In this document: positions 1 to 10,192 of the stretch, in pieces
How positions within the stretch are numbered: the stretch's first letter is position 1
How the letters are laid out: each line of letters opens with the position of its first letter
DNA from: Bacteroidota bacterium
GTDB lineage: Bacteria; Bacteroidota; Bacteroidia; Bacteroidales; VadinHA17
Direction: 5' to 3'
Assembly: GCA_018262715.1 (NCBI GenBank)
Contig: JADFDS010000008.1
Span: forward strand, 1 to 64,000
DNA: 64,000 nt
The notes under the pieces: generated by a model
Database searches by the model: none
What the model saw: the letters and a program-made list of their open reading frames with translations, nothing else
What the model was told of the DNA's origin: nothing
Made by a program: the position numbers and the translations under genes

Positions 1-2187
1 AATGGCAGCGGTAACTCCGTCACGGTAGATTTCAGTATGGCTGCCACCAGCGGCACCCTGAGCGTGACGGCAACAAACGCCTGCGGCACCAGTCCGGCAA
101 GATCAGTGAATATCACTGTGCGCACAGCTTCATTTGCCTATCCGGATTCTCCTTACTGCCAGAACGGCGCGGATCCGTTGCCGGTCCTCAATCCGGGAGG
201 AGTTGCGGGAACATTCTCATCAACCCCGGGGCTCGTCTTCATTAACACTGCCACCGGCCAGATAGATGTATCTGCAAGCAAATCGGGAACATATACTGTT
301 ACCAATACGGCAGATGCCGCTGTATGCACGGGGTTGTCAGCAACGGCAACCGTAACAATTGCAGGCCAGGTATGGAACGGTTCCGTAAACAGTTCATGGG
401 ATAATCCGGCAAACTGGTCCTGTGGTTTCGTTCCGTACCCTGTGACCGATGTTCTGATCCCTGATGTGTCCGTTGACCCGGTCATTGCTTCCGGATTAAC
501 CGGTGAAGCAGGTAATCTCGTGATGGATCCCGGAGCATCCCTTGCCCTTACCGGCGGAACGATGAGGATTTACGGATCAGTATCGGGCAGCGGTTCATTC
601 AATGCTTCCTCCGGTACTGTTGAGTTTCGCGGAAGCGAACCCCAGTTGGTGGTAAACGGCCTGTTCGCCGGAAATACAGTAATGAACATGACTGCAAATA
701 ATCCTGCCGGTGTCACACTTGGAGGTCCTCTCAATGTAACGGGCGTGATACTTGTTCAGAGCGGGGAGCTGGCTTCGGAAGGAAATCTCACCCTGGCATC
801 TGATGCGTCGCGCACTGCTCTTATCGACGGTTCCGGCGCAGGGACTGTGACAGGCGATGTCACTATGCAGAGGTACCTTCCCACAAAATTCGGTTACAGG
901 TATTTCAGCTCTCCTTTCATCGCCGCCACCGTAAGTGAATTTGCCGATGACATGAACCTCGCCTCTTCCTTCCCTCTGTTCTACCGGTACATGGAGAGCA
1001 GAACATCATCAGGGTGGGTGGCATACAACACAGGTACAGCGCTTCTTAACCCGATGGAGGGTTATTCAGTCAATTTCGGATCTGTTGACCTGCCGGGTAC
1101 TGTAGATGTGACCGGTGTTGTCAACAACGGAGCTGTCAATGTTACCCTGCAGAATCATAACCACCAGTTCACAAAGGGATTTAACCTTGCCGGAAATCCG
1201 TATCCGTCTCCGGTCAACTGGAATGCATCAGGGTGGACAAAGACCAATATTGACAACGCCCTTTACTTCTTCAGGGCAAGCTCTACCGATGAGTACGGCG
1301 GTACCTACAGCAGCTATGTCAACGGCGTCTCAAGCGACGGGATTGCAAACAACATCATTCCCTCTATGCAGGGTTTCTTTGTGCATGTCTCTGACGGCAC
1401 TTACCCGGTGACCGGAACGCTTGGCGCAACAAACAGCGTCAGGGTCAATGACCAGACTCATGTATTCTTCAAGTCGGCTGAATCCGGGGAGCGTTTTCTC
1501 ATCAGGCTGGCAGCTGCCTTCACCGATGACACCCTTTCTTCTGACCCGGCGGTAGTTTACTTTGACAATGATGCCGCACCTGCCTTTGACCCGGAACTTG
1601 ACGCCCTTAAGCTCTTCAACACGGATTTGATGGTGACCAACCTGTATTCGGTTCTTCCCGGTGGAGCACGTCTGTCTGTCAATGCCCTGCCACCACAGGC
1701 AGACAGTATCGTGTGGGTTCCCCTGGGACTGATCACTTACCGTGATGGAGAAGTTGCCTTCAGGATGCGCGACCTGGAAAATCTGCCCGACAATGCCCGC
1801 ATTATGTTCCGTGATGCAACAGCCGGGAAGGAAATTGACCTCGCAGGTTCAGAAGCATATAAGGTGAGCCTCGCTGCAGGTGATTACAATAACAGGTTTG
1901 CACTGGGAATACTTAAGAGCACAACCGGCGCCGGCGTGGTATATGGCGATGAGATCCTGTTCAGCGCATACACTTCAGGGCAGCAGGTTCGGGCAACTGT
2001 AGGAGCAATTGACGGAAAAGAGGGTTTAATAACGATTTTCGATCTTGGCGGCAGACCTGTCTTCGAAAGGAAGGTGTTTGAAGCCGGCCTGCACAATCTT
2101 GATGTAAAACTGAAGCAGGGCGTTTATCTGGTGAATTACAGCACCGGAACACGTAAGGCAACGATTAAACTGGCAATCGGATTATGA
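1..2187 (+). CDS. T9SS-exported cell-surface protein with Ig/PKD-like repeats (5' end outside window)
   Basis: The reading frame is open from the first base, so the gene starts upstream; 728 residues are visible. The N-terminal part is Thr/Ser/Gly-rich with an Ig- or PKD-like pattern, followed by the motif VWNGSVNSSWDNPANW, common in Bacteroidota adhesins, and then a stretch that looks like beta-helix. The last ~80 residues (from about AYTSGQQVRATV to IKLAIGL) have the layout of a type IX secretion sorting domain: a short beta sandwich with DLGGRPVFER and GVYLVNYSTG. The protein should be exported by T9SS and anchored or released at the surface. It overlaps the next gene by 4 nt (ATGA), so the two are probably translationally coupled. 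No catalytic motif was recognised; an adhesin or matrix role is inference. Confidence 0.85.
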   Translation, partial: NGSGNSVTVDFSMAATSGTLSVTATNACGTSPARSVNITVRTASFAYPDSPYCQNGADPLPVLNPGGVAGTFSSTPGLVFINTATGQIDVSASKSGTYTVTNTADAAVCTGLSATATVTIAGQVWNGSVNSSWDNPANWSCGFVPYPVTDVLIPDVSVDPVIASGLTGEAGNLVMDPGASLALTGGTMRIYGSVSGSGSFNASSGTVEFRGSEPQLVVNGLFAGNTVMNMTANNPAGVTLGGPLNVTGVILVQSGELASEGNLTLASDASRTALIDGSGAGTVTGDVTMQRYLPTKFGYRYFSSPFIAATVSEFADDMNLASSFPLFYRYMESRTSSGWVAYNTGTALLNPMEGYSVNFGSVDLPGTVDVTGVVNNGAVNVTLQNHNHQFTKGFNLAGNPYPSPVNWNASGWTKTNIDNALYFFRASSTDEYGGTYSSYVNGVSSDGIANNIIPSMQGFFVHVSDGTYPVTGTLGATNSVRVNDQTHVFFKSAESGERFLIRLAAAFTDDTLSSDPAVVYFDNDAAPAFDPELDALKLFNTDLMVTNLYSVLPGGARLSVNALPPQADSIVWVPLGLITYRDGEVAFRMRDLENLPDNARIMFRDATAGKEIDLAGSEAYKVSLAAGDYNNRFALGILKSTTGAGVVYGDEILFSAYTSGQQVRATVGAIDGKEGLITIFDLGGRPVFERKVFEAGLHNLDVKLKQGVYLVNYSTGTRKATIKLAIGL

Positions 2188-2717
2188 TCAGCGAAAAAAC
2201 ATACAACACCAAATCTGCATCCGGGTGGCTGCCATTGATCATGATGGTTGTCCTTTTCGGAAGCGTTCTTCCCCTGATGGCCCAGGAGCCGCCTCCCAGG
2301 CCGGTTATCATAACGGCCAATCCGTCGCAGCCACTTGCGTTTGGCGCTTTTACTCCGGGAGCAGCAGGGGGGACCATCACAGTGCCGCCGGATGGTTCTT
2401 CAAGAACAACCTCCGGCACGGTAATTCCCCTGAATCTCGGCATGATGCATACGCCCGCAATGTTTTATATAAAGGCAAATCCGGGAACAGTAATATCGCT
2501 TCTTGCCGGGCCTCCGTCACCCATTTCGGGAAGTAACGGCGGCACCCTCTACCTCCAGCTCGATGATACCTATCCGGCTTCGCCGTTGGTGACTATGGTT
2601 CCATACCAGCAACAGACAACGGTTCTTGTGGGAGGAACCCTTACAGTGGGCACTATCGGCTCCAACCCGCCCGGTAACTATAGTGGAACAATCAACGTCA
2701 CCTTCGTGCAGGAGTGA
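2184..2717 (+). CDS. DUF4402-like secreted beta-sandwich protein
   Basis: A 177-residue protein with an N-terminal signal peptide (hydrophobic core about residues 16-32, cleavage near LMAQ). The mature part fits the DUF4402 pattern: LAFGAFTPGAAGGTITV near the start, a conserved SGTV strand, and a C-terminal LVGGTLTVG...PPGNYSGTINVTF edge strand. DUF4402 proteins are small Ig-like proteins of unknown role; as I recall they often occur beside chaperone-usher genes, which matches the usher-like gene 20 nt downstream. A pilin-like or surface-fibre subunit role is therefore plausible but inferred. The start overlaps the preceding stop codon. Confidence 0.75.
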   Translation: MISEKTYNTKSASGWLPLIMMVVLFGSVLPLMAQEPPPRPVIITANPSQPLAFGAFTPGAAGGTITVPPDGSSRTTSGTVIPLNLGMMHTPAMFYIKANPGTVISLLAGPPSPISGSNGGTLYLQLDDTYPASPLVTMVPYQQQTTVLVGGTLTVGTIGSNPPGNYSGTINVTFVQE

Positions 2718-2737
2718 TGCGAGAAAAATATTAATTG

Positions 2738-5700
2738 ATGACAGAAAGAAATGCATATAAATCCATACAGTTTTCGGACTTTATGCATGTTCTTTCTCCC
2801 GGAATAAGGGTTATTATATTGATAATATGCCTGTTACCTCTGACACACAGAGCGCTTGCCCAGGGTGGGGAGCAGGAATACGATGAGATTTCAGTCTATA
2901 TTAAGATCCCATATATAGGGATTCGCGAAATAGACGCCCTGATCAGGGGAGAGGAGGTTTATCTGCCGGTCAGGGACCTGTTTAATTTCCTCCGTATCAG
3001 AAATGTAGTCTCCGATGACTTTGAGACAGTCACCGGGTTTTTTCTGGCAGCTGAAGATACTTACACCATCAGTCGTGAAAGCAACCAGATTAAATTTGAC
3101 GGTAAAAGTTATCAGCTTGAACCGGATGCCCTTATCAGAACAGAGACCAATCTTTACCTGAAGTCACTTTATTATGGCCGGGTATTCGGGCTCGATTGCC
3201 ATTTCAGTTTCAGGGATCTGACAGTCAACATTGACACCAAGATTGAGCTTCCGCTGATCAGGGAGATGCGTCAGGAGGAGATGAGGAGAAATATTACCCG
3301 GCTTAAGGGAGAAATTTTAGCAGACACCACAATTGGCCGAAGCTATCCCGGGTTCCGTTTCGGCATGGCTGACTGGTCAGTCTATGCCAGTCAGCAGCCC
3401 GGCGGTAAGTCAGACGGCCGGTTTAATCTTGCCCTCGGTTCGGTTATTGCGGGCGGTGAAGCCTCAGCTTCGCTTACTTTGTACACCGGAGCCGCGTTCA
3501 GTGAAAAGCAACAGTACTACATGTGGAGGCATGTCAATAATGACAGGAGCTGGATGCGGCAGGTAATGCTCGGAAAGATCAATACCGGCGCAACCGCCTC
3601 CCTGTTCAACCCTGTTGTCGGAGTGCAGGTTACAAATACACCCACCACCTTCCGTCGTTCTTTCGGAACGTACTCTCTGACTGACCGGACCGAACCGGGG
3701 TGGACGGTGGAACTTTATGTCAATAATGTGCTTGTTGATTATCTGAAGGCCGATGCTTCCGGATTTTTCACTTTTGAAGTTCCGCTGGTTTACGGAAACA
3801 CCCTCGTTAAACTGAAGTATTACGGGCCATGGGGTGAAGAGAGAACCAGGGAACAGAATATCACCATCCCGTTCAATTTCATGCCGCACAAGGAGTTTGA
3901 ATATACTGTCAGCGCCGGATTTGTGGAAGACTCATCATGGAGCCGTTTCTCCAGGGCTGATCTGCGTTATGGCGCCACCAAACACATCACCCTGGGCGGA
4001 GGACTCGAATATCTCTCATCGATAACTTCATCTCCGGCGATGCCTTTTGTGAATGCTTCTGTAAGGATTACCAATAACCTCCTTGTTTCCGGCGACTATA
4101 CTCACGGCGTCAGGGCAAAGGGAACCATGTCATACCGCATGCCGTCAAACATCCAGCTGGACCTGAATTACATCTGGTATGAAAGAAATCAGAAAGCCAT
4201 TTCATATAATTACCTTGATGAAATAAAAGCCTCTCTCTCGGTCCCGTTAAGAATAAAGAAGATGGGAGCCTATTCCAGGCTTACCTGGCACAGGATCAGT
4301 TTTCCGGGCTCAAAATATTCGACTGCTGAATGGATGCTCGCCGGTGCCCTGTCGAGGATGAGTGCGAATATCACAACCTACGGAGCATTCTCGGAATACT
4401 TTGATCCCAATTTCTCCAGCCAGCTTTCACTGGGTTTCAGATTGCCTGCAAATTTTGTGATTATGCCTCAGGCTCAGTATAATTACACCTTCAAGGAATT
4501 CGTCTCCGGAAAGATCAGCCTGGAAAAGAGGCTTTTCAACAGCGGGTATTTCAACCTTTCCCTTGAACACAACTTCCGTAATAAAATCACTATGGGAGAG
4601 GTGGGCCTTCGCTATGATTTCTCGTTCGCCCAGATGGGCTTCTCGGTGCGCCAGAGCAATGAACAGACATCATTTGTCCAGTATGCGCGAGGAAGCCTGA
4701 TAAATGACAAAAAGACCTCATTCCTGAAGGCAGACAACAGGACAAATGTCGGCAGAGGCGGGGTATCAATCCTTGCATTTCTCGACCTGAACGCCAATGG
4801 CGTCCGTGATGGCAATGAACCAAGGGCTGATGGGCTTACAATAAGATCCAACAGCGGAAGAATCGAATACAGCGAAAAAGACTCGGTAATTCACATAATA
4901 GGGATGGAGCCCTATGTGAAGCACTTCATTGAGCTTGATGAAAGCAACTTCACCGATGTGTCATGGAGGCTGCACAAGAAAACATATGCCGTGGTTGCCG
5001 ATCCAAATATGCTCAGGCTTATTGAAATACCGGTCAGTGTTGAAGCAGAGGCTACCGGTACGGTTATTCTTGAAAGTGACGGGGCAAGGTCGGGTCTCGG
5101 AAGAATCATCGTAAATATTTACAGAAGTGACCGCACTGTCAAAGCAAGGGTACAGACCGAATCAGATGGCTACTTCAGCTTTTTTGGACTTTCTCCCGGA
5201 TCTTATTACGCCAAAGTTGACACCGCCCAGCTCAGGAAGCTTGACATGACCTCAGAGCCTGACTCAATAGCATTCAGCATTAAGAGCAGCCGTGAGGGAG
5301 ACTACATAAGCGGGCTCGATTTCACGGTTCGGAAGAGCGAATTCATTCCTGCAGAGGTCATCATGCCTGATTCTGCAATGGTTGAGGATATCCCGCAGAT
5401 CGCGGGCATTGTAACCGGCACGGATACCCTGAAGATTGTTCCTCCAAAGCCGGGCAGAACCATAGCCAAAGACACGTCATACCTGGTTATCCACGAGGTG
5501 ACGCGTGAGTTGGTGACAATCTCCGAGGACTATTATGCGGTTCAGTTCGGTGCATTCAGGAACAAGCTCTATGCCGAGATCATGAAAAAGAAGGTAGAAA
5601 GGGCTCTTGACAAGAATGTTGAACTGTTCGAGGAAGACGGCTTCTGGAAGGTCCGCATAACCGGTTTTGAAGACCGTGAGGATCTTGAAAAGTACATACC

Positions 5701-6466
5701 GATTATTCATTCTCAGGGCATCACCGAGATATGGGTCATCTCCAACAAGGCCGTCCGGGGCGAATGGATAACACAGACCAGGGAGGACTCCCTTGCGATG
5801 GTCAGGGGAACTATTGAGGAAGCTCCCATGCCTGTGGTAATAAGAGGCACCACGGTGCAGCTCGGGGCCTTCAGCACCATCGAAGAAACGGCATCGATGA
5901 GCGACAGGTTGCTTGCTGCTGCCGAGAAACTTGTGACAATACGAAATGAGGGCGGCTTCTTCAAGCTTCAGATTACCGGCTTCACCGATACCAACGAGGT
6001 CAGGGAGTTTATTCCGTTGCTGCGTAAGCATGGATTCGATGACATAACGGTGCTTCACGAATCCGAAACCGGTCTTGTTCCGGTGGTTCCTGCCGCCATC
6101 ACCCCTGCTGCCGTGCAACCTGCTGAGCCGGAAATTGCGGAAGAGCCTCCCGTCAGGGATGTACAGCCTGAGATCATAATTGAACAGCCTGAGCCTGTCG
6201 AAGAGATAACTCCGCCACCGCCACCTGTGCCAAGATTCGTTCTCCATGCCGGAAGCTACTACAGGAAAGCGGAGGCCGAAAGGGCTAAACAGCGCATAGA
6301 AAAGCGCCTGAAGCTTCCGGTTGAGATACTTGAGGAGTGGGACAGCTACAGGGTGATCATTACCGGTTTCTTTACCAGGGAACAGACATATCCATTCTAT
6401 CCTGAACTTGCAGGATTGGGATTCACTGATATCTTTGTCTATGAAAAGCCGCTGACTGAACGGTAG
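2738..6466 (+). CDS. Usher-like outer-membrane barrel with SdrD-B/carboxypeptidase-regulatory domains and three C-terminal SPOR domains
   Basis: About 1242 residues; I use the ATG at 2738 (an in-frame TTG lies just before it). The signal peptide ends near HRALAQ. Residues ~30-150 form a periplasmic domain ([14 protein letters not shown]). Residues ~330-650 resemble chaperone-usher translocation barrels: a plug-like strand pattern ([19 protein letters not shown]), then [19 protein letters not shown], matching the position of the 'P..LREG...Y.v.aG' stretch of PapC-type ushers, followed by alternating barrel strands. Next come an SdrD-B-like segment ([19 protein letters not shown]), a second Ig-like module, and three SPOR repeats (near [17 protein letters not shown] and [10 protein letters not shown]) separated by a Pro/Glu-rich linker. 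SPOR domains bind denuded septal peptidoglycan, so this barrel may be tied to the cell wall. The usher identity rests on pattern similarity only. Confidence 0.7.
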   Translation: MTERNAYKSIQFSDFMHVLSPGIRVIILIICLLPLTHRALAQGGEQEYDEISVYIKIPYIGIREIDALIRGEEVYLPVRDLFNFLRIRNVVSDDFETVTGFFLAAEDTYTISRESNQIKFDGKSYQLEPDALIRTETNLYLKSLYYGRVFGLDCHFSFRDLTVNIDTKIELPLIREMRQEEMRRNITRLKGEILADTTIGRSYPGFRFGMADWSVYASQQPGGKSDGRFNLALGSVIAGGEASASLTLYTGAAFSEKQQYYMWRHVNNDRSWMRQVMLGKINTGATASLFNPVVGVQVTNTPTTFRRSFGTYSLTDRTEPGWTVELYVNNVLVDYLKADASGFFTFEVPLVYGNTLVKLKYYGPWGEERTREQNITIPFNFMPHKEFEYTVSAGFVEDSSWSRFSRADLRYGATKHITLGGGLEYLSSITSSPAMPFVNASVRITNNLLVSGDYTHGVRAKGTMSYRMPSNIQLDLNYIWYERNQKAISYNYLDEIKASLSVPLRIKKMGAYSRLTWHRISFPGSKYSTAEWMLAGALSRMSANITTYGAFSEYFDPNFSSQLSLGFRLPANFVIMPQAQYNYTFKEFVSGKISLEKRLFNSGYFNLSLEHNFRNKITMGEVGLRYDFSFAQMGFSVRQSNEQTSFVQYARGSLINDKKTSFLKADNRTNVGRGGVSILAFLDLNANGVRDGNEPRADGLTIRSNSGRIEYSEKDSVIHIIGMEPYVKHFIELDESNFTDVSWRLHKKTYAVVADPNMLRLIEIPVSVEAEATGTVILESDGARSGLGRIIVNIYRSDRTVKARVQTESDGYFSFFGLSPGSYYAKVDTAQLRKLDMTSEPDSIAFSIKSSREGDYISGLDFTVRKSEFIPAEVIMPDSAMVEDIPQIAGIVTGTDTLKIVPPKPGRTIAKDTSYLVIHEVTRELVTISEDYYAVQFGAFRNKLYAEIMKKKVERALDKNVELFEEDGFWKVRITGFEDREDLEKYIPIIHSQGITEIWVISNKAVRGEWITQTREDSLAMVRGTIEEAPMPVVIRGTTVQLGAFSTIEETASMSDRLLAAAEKLVTIRNEGGFFKLQITGFTDTNEVREFIPLLRKHGFDDITVLHESETGLVPVVPAAITPAAVQPAEPEIAEEPPVRDVQPEIIIEQPEPVEEITPPPPPVPRFVLHAGSYYRKAEAERAKQRIEKRLKLPVEILEEWDSYRVIITGFFTREQTYPFYPELAGLGFTDIFVYEKPLTER

Positions 6467-6482
6467 GCAAATATCAGATCCC

Positions 6483-7325
6483 ATGAAATACGTCGGAGCA
6501 CACATAAGCGCATCGGGAGGGGTGGAGAATGCACCTCTGAATGCACACGAAATAGGAGCGAAGGCTTTCGCTTTCTTTACCAAGAACCAGAAACAATGGG
6601 TGGCGCCGCCCCTGACCTCTAAAAGCATCGGGGAGTTTCGCAAAAGATGCGAAGAGTATGGCTTTAAACCCTTTCAGATACTGCCCCATGACAGTTACCT
6701 GATAAACCTTGGCAGTCCTGATCCGGATGGCCTGGGCCGTTCACGCCACTCCTTCACCGATGAGATGAAACGGTGCGAGCTGCTCGGCCTCGACAGGCTT
6801 AATTTCCACCCGGGGAGCCACCTGGGAAAGATAACCGAGGAAGAATGCCTCAACATTATTGCAGAATCGGTCAATATTGCCCTTGAAAAGACATCAGGTG
6901 TCATTGCCGTCATTGAAAACACTGCCGGACAGGGAACAAATCTGGGTTACAGGTTCGAACATCTCAGACATATTATTGACAGGGTCGATGATAAGAGCAG
7001 GGTAGGGGTGTGCATTGACACATGCCACGCATATACCTCAGGCTATGATATCTCTGCCCCGGATGGCTTCAGGAAGGTTTTTGACGAGTTTGAGCGGATC
7101 GTGGGTTTCGGTTACCTGAAGGGAATGCACCTGAATGAATCAAAAAAGGCGTTCGGGTCACGGGTTGACAGGCATGACAGCCTGGGCAAGGGGGAACTGG
7201 GTGATGATGTCTTCAGGCTGATAATGAATGATCCCCGGTTTGATGACATGCCGCTGATCCTTGAGACACCCGAAGAGACGCTCTGGGCTGAAGAGATCAT
7301 GTTCCTCTATTCACTTCAGACATAG
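6483..7325 (+). CDS. nfo: Deoxyribonuclease IV (AP endonuclease)
   Basis: A 280-residue TIM-barrel endonuclease IV of normal family length. It cleaves 5' of abasic sites in base excision repair. The metal-site motifs are all visible in order: [56 protein letters not shown] and LILETPEE, covering the His/Glu/Asp ligands of the trinuclear zinc site. The gene starts 16 nt after the usher-like gene on the same strand, so co-transcription is likely although the functions look unrelated. Confidence 0.96.
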   Translation: MKYVGAHISASGGVENAPLNAHEIGAKAFAFFTKNQKQWVAPPLTSKSIGEFRKRCEEYGFKPFQILPHDSYLINLGSPDPDGLGRSRHSFTDEMKRCELLGLDRLNFHPGSHLGKITEEECLNIIAESVNIALEKTSGVIAVIENTAGQGTNLGYRFEHLRHIIDRVDDKSRVGVCIDTCHAYTSGYDISAPDGFRKVFDEFERIVGFGYLKGMHLNESKKAFGSRVDRHDSLGKGELGDDVFRLIMNDPRFDDMPLILETPEETLWAEEIMFLYSLQT

Positions 7326-7399
7326 ATTACCCGGCCCATTTGCCGCATGACCATGTGCTCTGCGGGCAATCCGGCTATGGAAATGGTATTCAGGCTGAT

Positions 7400-8458
7400 C
7401 TATTTAGCTCTCAGGTATTGTTTGGGCCAGTTTATCTCTTCGCCCCGTTCCCCGGCTGCCCGCAGGGGGAAGTAAGGATTGCGCAGCAGTTCTCTTCCCA
7501 TAAGGACGAGGTCGGCTTTCCCTTCTGAAATTATCTGTTCTGCCTGGCTGGTTTCAGTTATCATGCCGACAGCCGCTGTCATAATTCCGGTCTTCCTGAC
7601 CCTCTCTGCGAACGGGACCTGGTAACCTGGTCCTGTGGGTATCTTCGCATTATGGACGTTTCCGCCCGAGGAGCAGTCAATCAGGTCAGCGCCGGATTTC
7701 TGCAGCAACGGTGCCAGCCTGACACTCTCTTCCGGCGTCCAGCCTCCGTCAGTCCAATCTGTTGAGGAGATCCTTACAAAGAGGGGGTATTCATCGGGCC
7801 ATACTGATCTTATGGCTGTGGTCACCTCAAGGAGCAGCCTGGTGCGGTTTTCAAATGACCCGCCGTATTCATCCGTCCGCCTGTTGCTGAGAGGCGAAAG
7901 GAACTCATGGAGGAGGTATCCGTGGGCGCTGTGAATCTCTGCCACCCGGAATCCGGCTTTCAGAGCACGCCTGGCAGTTTCCCGGAAACCCTCAATGATT
8001 CTTTCAAGGCAAACATTGTCAGCCATCACCGGAGCCCTTTCGCCCGGGCTGAAGGGTATGGCGGACGGGGCTACCGTATTCCATCCTCCGTTGTTGAGGC
8101 CGAGCTGTTTTCCGCCATCCCATGGTACCGCACAGGAGGCTTTTCTGCCGGCATGGGCCAGCTGTATACCTGCCACGGATCCCTGGCTGTGAATAAAATC
8201 TGTGATCCTCCGCAAACCCGGTATGTGGTCATCGCTCCACAGTCCCAGGTCTCCCGGTGTTATCCTTCCTTCCGGCCACACGGCCGTGGCTTCTGCGATA
8301 ATGAGCCCGGCGCCCCCGGAGGCCCTGGTCCCGTAATGCACAACATGCCAGTCATTTGATAAACCGTCCTTCGCCGAATACTGGCACATTGGTGACATGG
8401 CGATGCGGTTCCTGAGTTCAATGTTTCTGATTCTGAGAGGTGAAAGAAGGTGCGTCAT
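7400..8458 (-). CDS. NADH:flavin oxidoreductase, old yellow enzyme family (YqjM/NamA-like)
   Basis: About 352 residues from the ATG chosen at 8458 (MTHLLSPLRIRN, where the family normally starts); in-frame ATGs upstream at 8479 and 8491 would add up to 11 residues. The barrel opens with LRNRIAMSPMCQYSA and contains the FMN/substrate His-x-x-His-like stretch QLAHAGRKAS, AEIHSAHGYLLHEFLSP, NRRTDEYGGSFENRTR, and a C-terminal FMN-phosphate loop VGMITETSQAEQI followed by LVLMGRELLRNPYFPL. Such enzymes reduce activated C=C bonds of enones and quinones using NAD(P)H. The physiological substrate cannot be told. It is convergent with nfo. Confidence 0.92.
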   Translation of the reverse strand: MTHLLSPLRIRNIELRNRIAMSPMCQYSAKDGLSNDWHVVHYGTRASGGAGLIIAEATAVWPEGRITPGDLGLWSDDHIPGLRRITDFIHSQGSVAGIQLAHAGRKASCAVPWDGGKQLGLNNGGWNTVAPSAIPFSPGERAPVMADNVCLERIIEGFRETARRALKAGFRVAEIHSAHGYLLHEFLSPLSNRRTDEYGGSFENRTRLLLEVTTAIRSVWPDEYPLFVRISSTDWTDGGWTPEESVRLAPLLQKSGADLIDCSSGGNVHNAKIPTGPGYQVPFAERVRKTGIMTAAVGMITETSQAEQIISEGKADLVLMGRELLRNPYFPLRAAGERGEEINWPKQYLRAK

Positions 8459-8508
8459 GGTTGTGGTAATATTTCTCATTACAACAGGCAAGTCCCGAAT
8501 TATTGTTT

Positions 8509-8997
8509 TCAGAACCGGTAAAAGAATCCTGCGCTGCAGGAGATGGGAATAACTTCCGTCAGATAGCCCTCGGGCGGATTGGTATGGCGGTGGACTGCAA
8601 ATCCGATATCCGCATTAAGTCCGGCCCTGCCGGTTTTGCCTCTGAAGAGAAAAGATCTTCCGATCCTGGGATAGATGAATGTCTGTTCGAAGGTGTCATA
8701 ACCCTTTCCGAACAGCGTGGTGCTCACTCCGCACATGATGTAAAACGGTCCTGGCAGGGCCGGCTCGTACTTTCGCGGTATGCGGAAATAAACCTCCAGT
8801 CCGGTTGTATGTAGCTGGCTTACAAGATCCTGGCTCAGGCCAACCTCAATCCTGTTCCCATATCTGGCTTTAATGAAACCACCATCAAACAGTCCTGCTC
8901 CGGCACTGACCTCGAACCTGTTCTGTGCCCCGGCCGGACATAGCGAAAAAAGAAGGAAAAGTGCAGCAAATGCACCTGAGTATTTTGACAGCGCCAT
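8509..8997 (-). CDS. Small secreted/outer-membrane beta-rich protein, unknown function
   Basis: A 162-residue protein with a clear signal peptide (AALFLLFSLCPAGAQ). The mature part alternates short amphipathic strands (FEVSAGAGLFDGGFIKARYG, IEVGLSQDL, GLEVYFRIP, ISCSAGFFYRF) and ends with Phe, the usual last residue of an outer-membrane barrel. It is probably a small 8-stranded barrel. No family was recognised. The stop is 51 nt from the flavin oxidoreductase start on the same strand, so they may share a transcript. Confidence 0.65.
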   Translation of the reverse strand: MALSKYSGAFAALFLLFSLCPAGAQNRFEVSAGAGLFDGGFIKARYGNRIEVGLSQDLVSQLHTTGLEVYFRIPRKYEPALPGPFYIMCGVSTTLFGKGYDTFEQTFIYPRIGRSFLFRGKTGRAGLNADIGFAVHRHTNPPEGYLTEVIPISCSAGFFYRF

Positions 8998-9082
8998 TAC
9001 TGATTTAAGTTAAAGTCCCTGAATGTACTGAAATTAAATTTGAAATACCGTTGAAGCGGAGCGGGTAACTGGTGTCATTCAT

Positions 9083-9967
9083 TCAGAATTCCTGGGGATT
9101 GTCGTGCTTGATGAATGTCTTTTCCTGCAGCTCACTGAAAGCCAGGTTCAGTTCCTCCTGGGTATTCATGACGATAGGTCCTCCCCAGGCAACCGGTTCC
9201 TTAAGCGGCTTTCCGGCTATCAGCAGGAACCTTGCACCGGCGGGCCCGGCTTTTACCCTTACCTCGTCAAATTCATTTCCGTTCCCGGATGATGCGGTCA
9301 TCAGCAGAGCGCATGCCTTCTCCTCATAGCCTGTCAGTGACTCATCCGCCGCCAGCGTACCCTCAATAAGGTAGAGGAACAGTGTCTGATCATTCGGTGT
9401 CCCGCGGTAACTCCAGGTGCTGCCGGGCGCCAGGTCAACATCCAGGTACTGTACTCCTACGTAATCACCCCTGACGGCCCCTTTTTTGTCACTGTAGTTT
9501 CCGGAGAGGACCCTTATGGTGGCATTTTCTTCGCTCACCACCTCCACGTCTTCCTTTCGTATATCGCGGTATGCGGGCCGGGTCATCTTGTCCTTCGCAG
9601 GCAGGTTGACCCAGAGCTGGCAGCCGAGCATCCTCTCCGATGCAACAGGCATCTCCTGGTGGATGATGCCCGACCCGGCTGTCATCCATTGGCACTGCAG
9701 ATCACCGATTATACCCTTGTTGCCAAGGCTGTCGCCGTGATCAATCTCCCCCCTGATAAGATAGGTGACCGTCTCTATGCCACGGTGCGGGTGCCACGGG
9801 AAGCCTTTTATATAGTCACGTGGATCCTCCGAGTCGAATCCGTCAAGCATCAGGAAAGGATCAAAATCCCTGATTGTCCTGTAGCCCAGGACCCTGCGCA
9901 AGCGGACGCCGGCTCCGTCCACGGCATGCTGGCCCCTGACTGTCTGGGTTAATTTTCTTGCTGGCAT
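9083..9967 (-). CDS. Pirin family protein
   Basis: About 294 residues from the ATG at 9967 (MPARKLTQTVRGQ); the frame stays open further upstream but the extra residues do not look like pirin. This is a bicupin: the N-terminal metal site is visible in FPWHPHRGIETVTYLI and IHQEMPV (His/His/His/Glu ligands), and the C-terminal cupin covers LDVDLAPGSTW to the end, including RFLLIAGKPLKEPVAWGGPIVMNT, a typical pirin ending. Pirins have been described as quercetinases and redox-sensitive regulators; the substrate here is unknown. It stands alone, with flanking gaps of 85 and 225 nt. Confidence 0.93.
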   Translation of the reverse strand: MPARKLTQTVRGQHAVDGAGVRLRRVLGYRTIRDFDPFLMLDGFDSEDPRDYIKGFPWHPHRGIETVTYLIRGEIDHGDSLGNKGIIGDLQCQWMTAGSGIIHQEMPVASERMLGCQLWVNLPAKDKMTRPAYRDIRKEDVEVVSEENATIRVLSGNYSDKKGAVRGDYVGVQYLDVDLAPGSTWSYRGTPNDQTLFLYLIEGTLAADESLTGYEEKACALLMTASSGNGNEFDEVRVKAGPAGARFLLIAGKPLKEPVAWGGPIVMNTQEELNLAFSELQEKTFIKHDNPQEF

Positions 9968-10192
9968 ACAATTAAATTCAGATTGATTACCATGTAAGTA
10001 TACGAAAAATAAAGTGACCCGCAAGTGCCTGTTTCCTTTTACCCGTGCCGTTTTCATCACCCCTGCCCGGCAGACAGGACCGGATAAAAATGCCCTTTAC
10101 CTGCCAAAAACATCCATTCACCGACTATCGGTGGTCAGAGAGCTTCACTCAGTATAATTTCGCCGGGGAATGAAAAACCTAATCACAGTATC

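Noticed and set aside
2165..2443. Minus-strand ORF opposite the DUF4402 gene
   Set aside because: No motif; overlapped fully by a gene with a signal peptide and domain match.
5477..6643. Long minus-strand ORF (388 residues) across the usher/nfo junction
   Set aside because: It is antisense to well-supported genes, has no family-like motifs and spans their coding frame; a shadow ORF.
9967..10060. N-terminal extension of the pirin gene (31 residues)
   Set aside because: The sequence does not resemble pirin N-termini; the family start MPARKLTQTVRG fits better.
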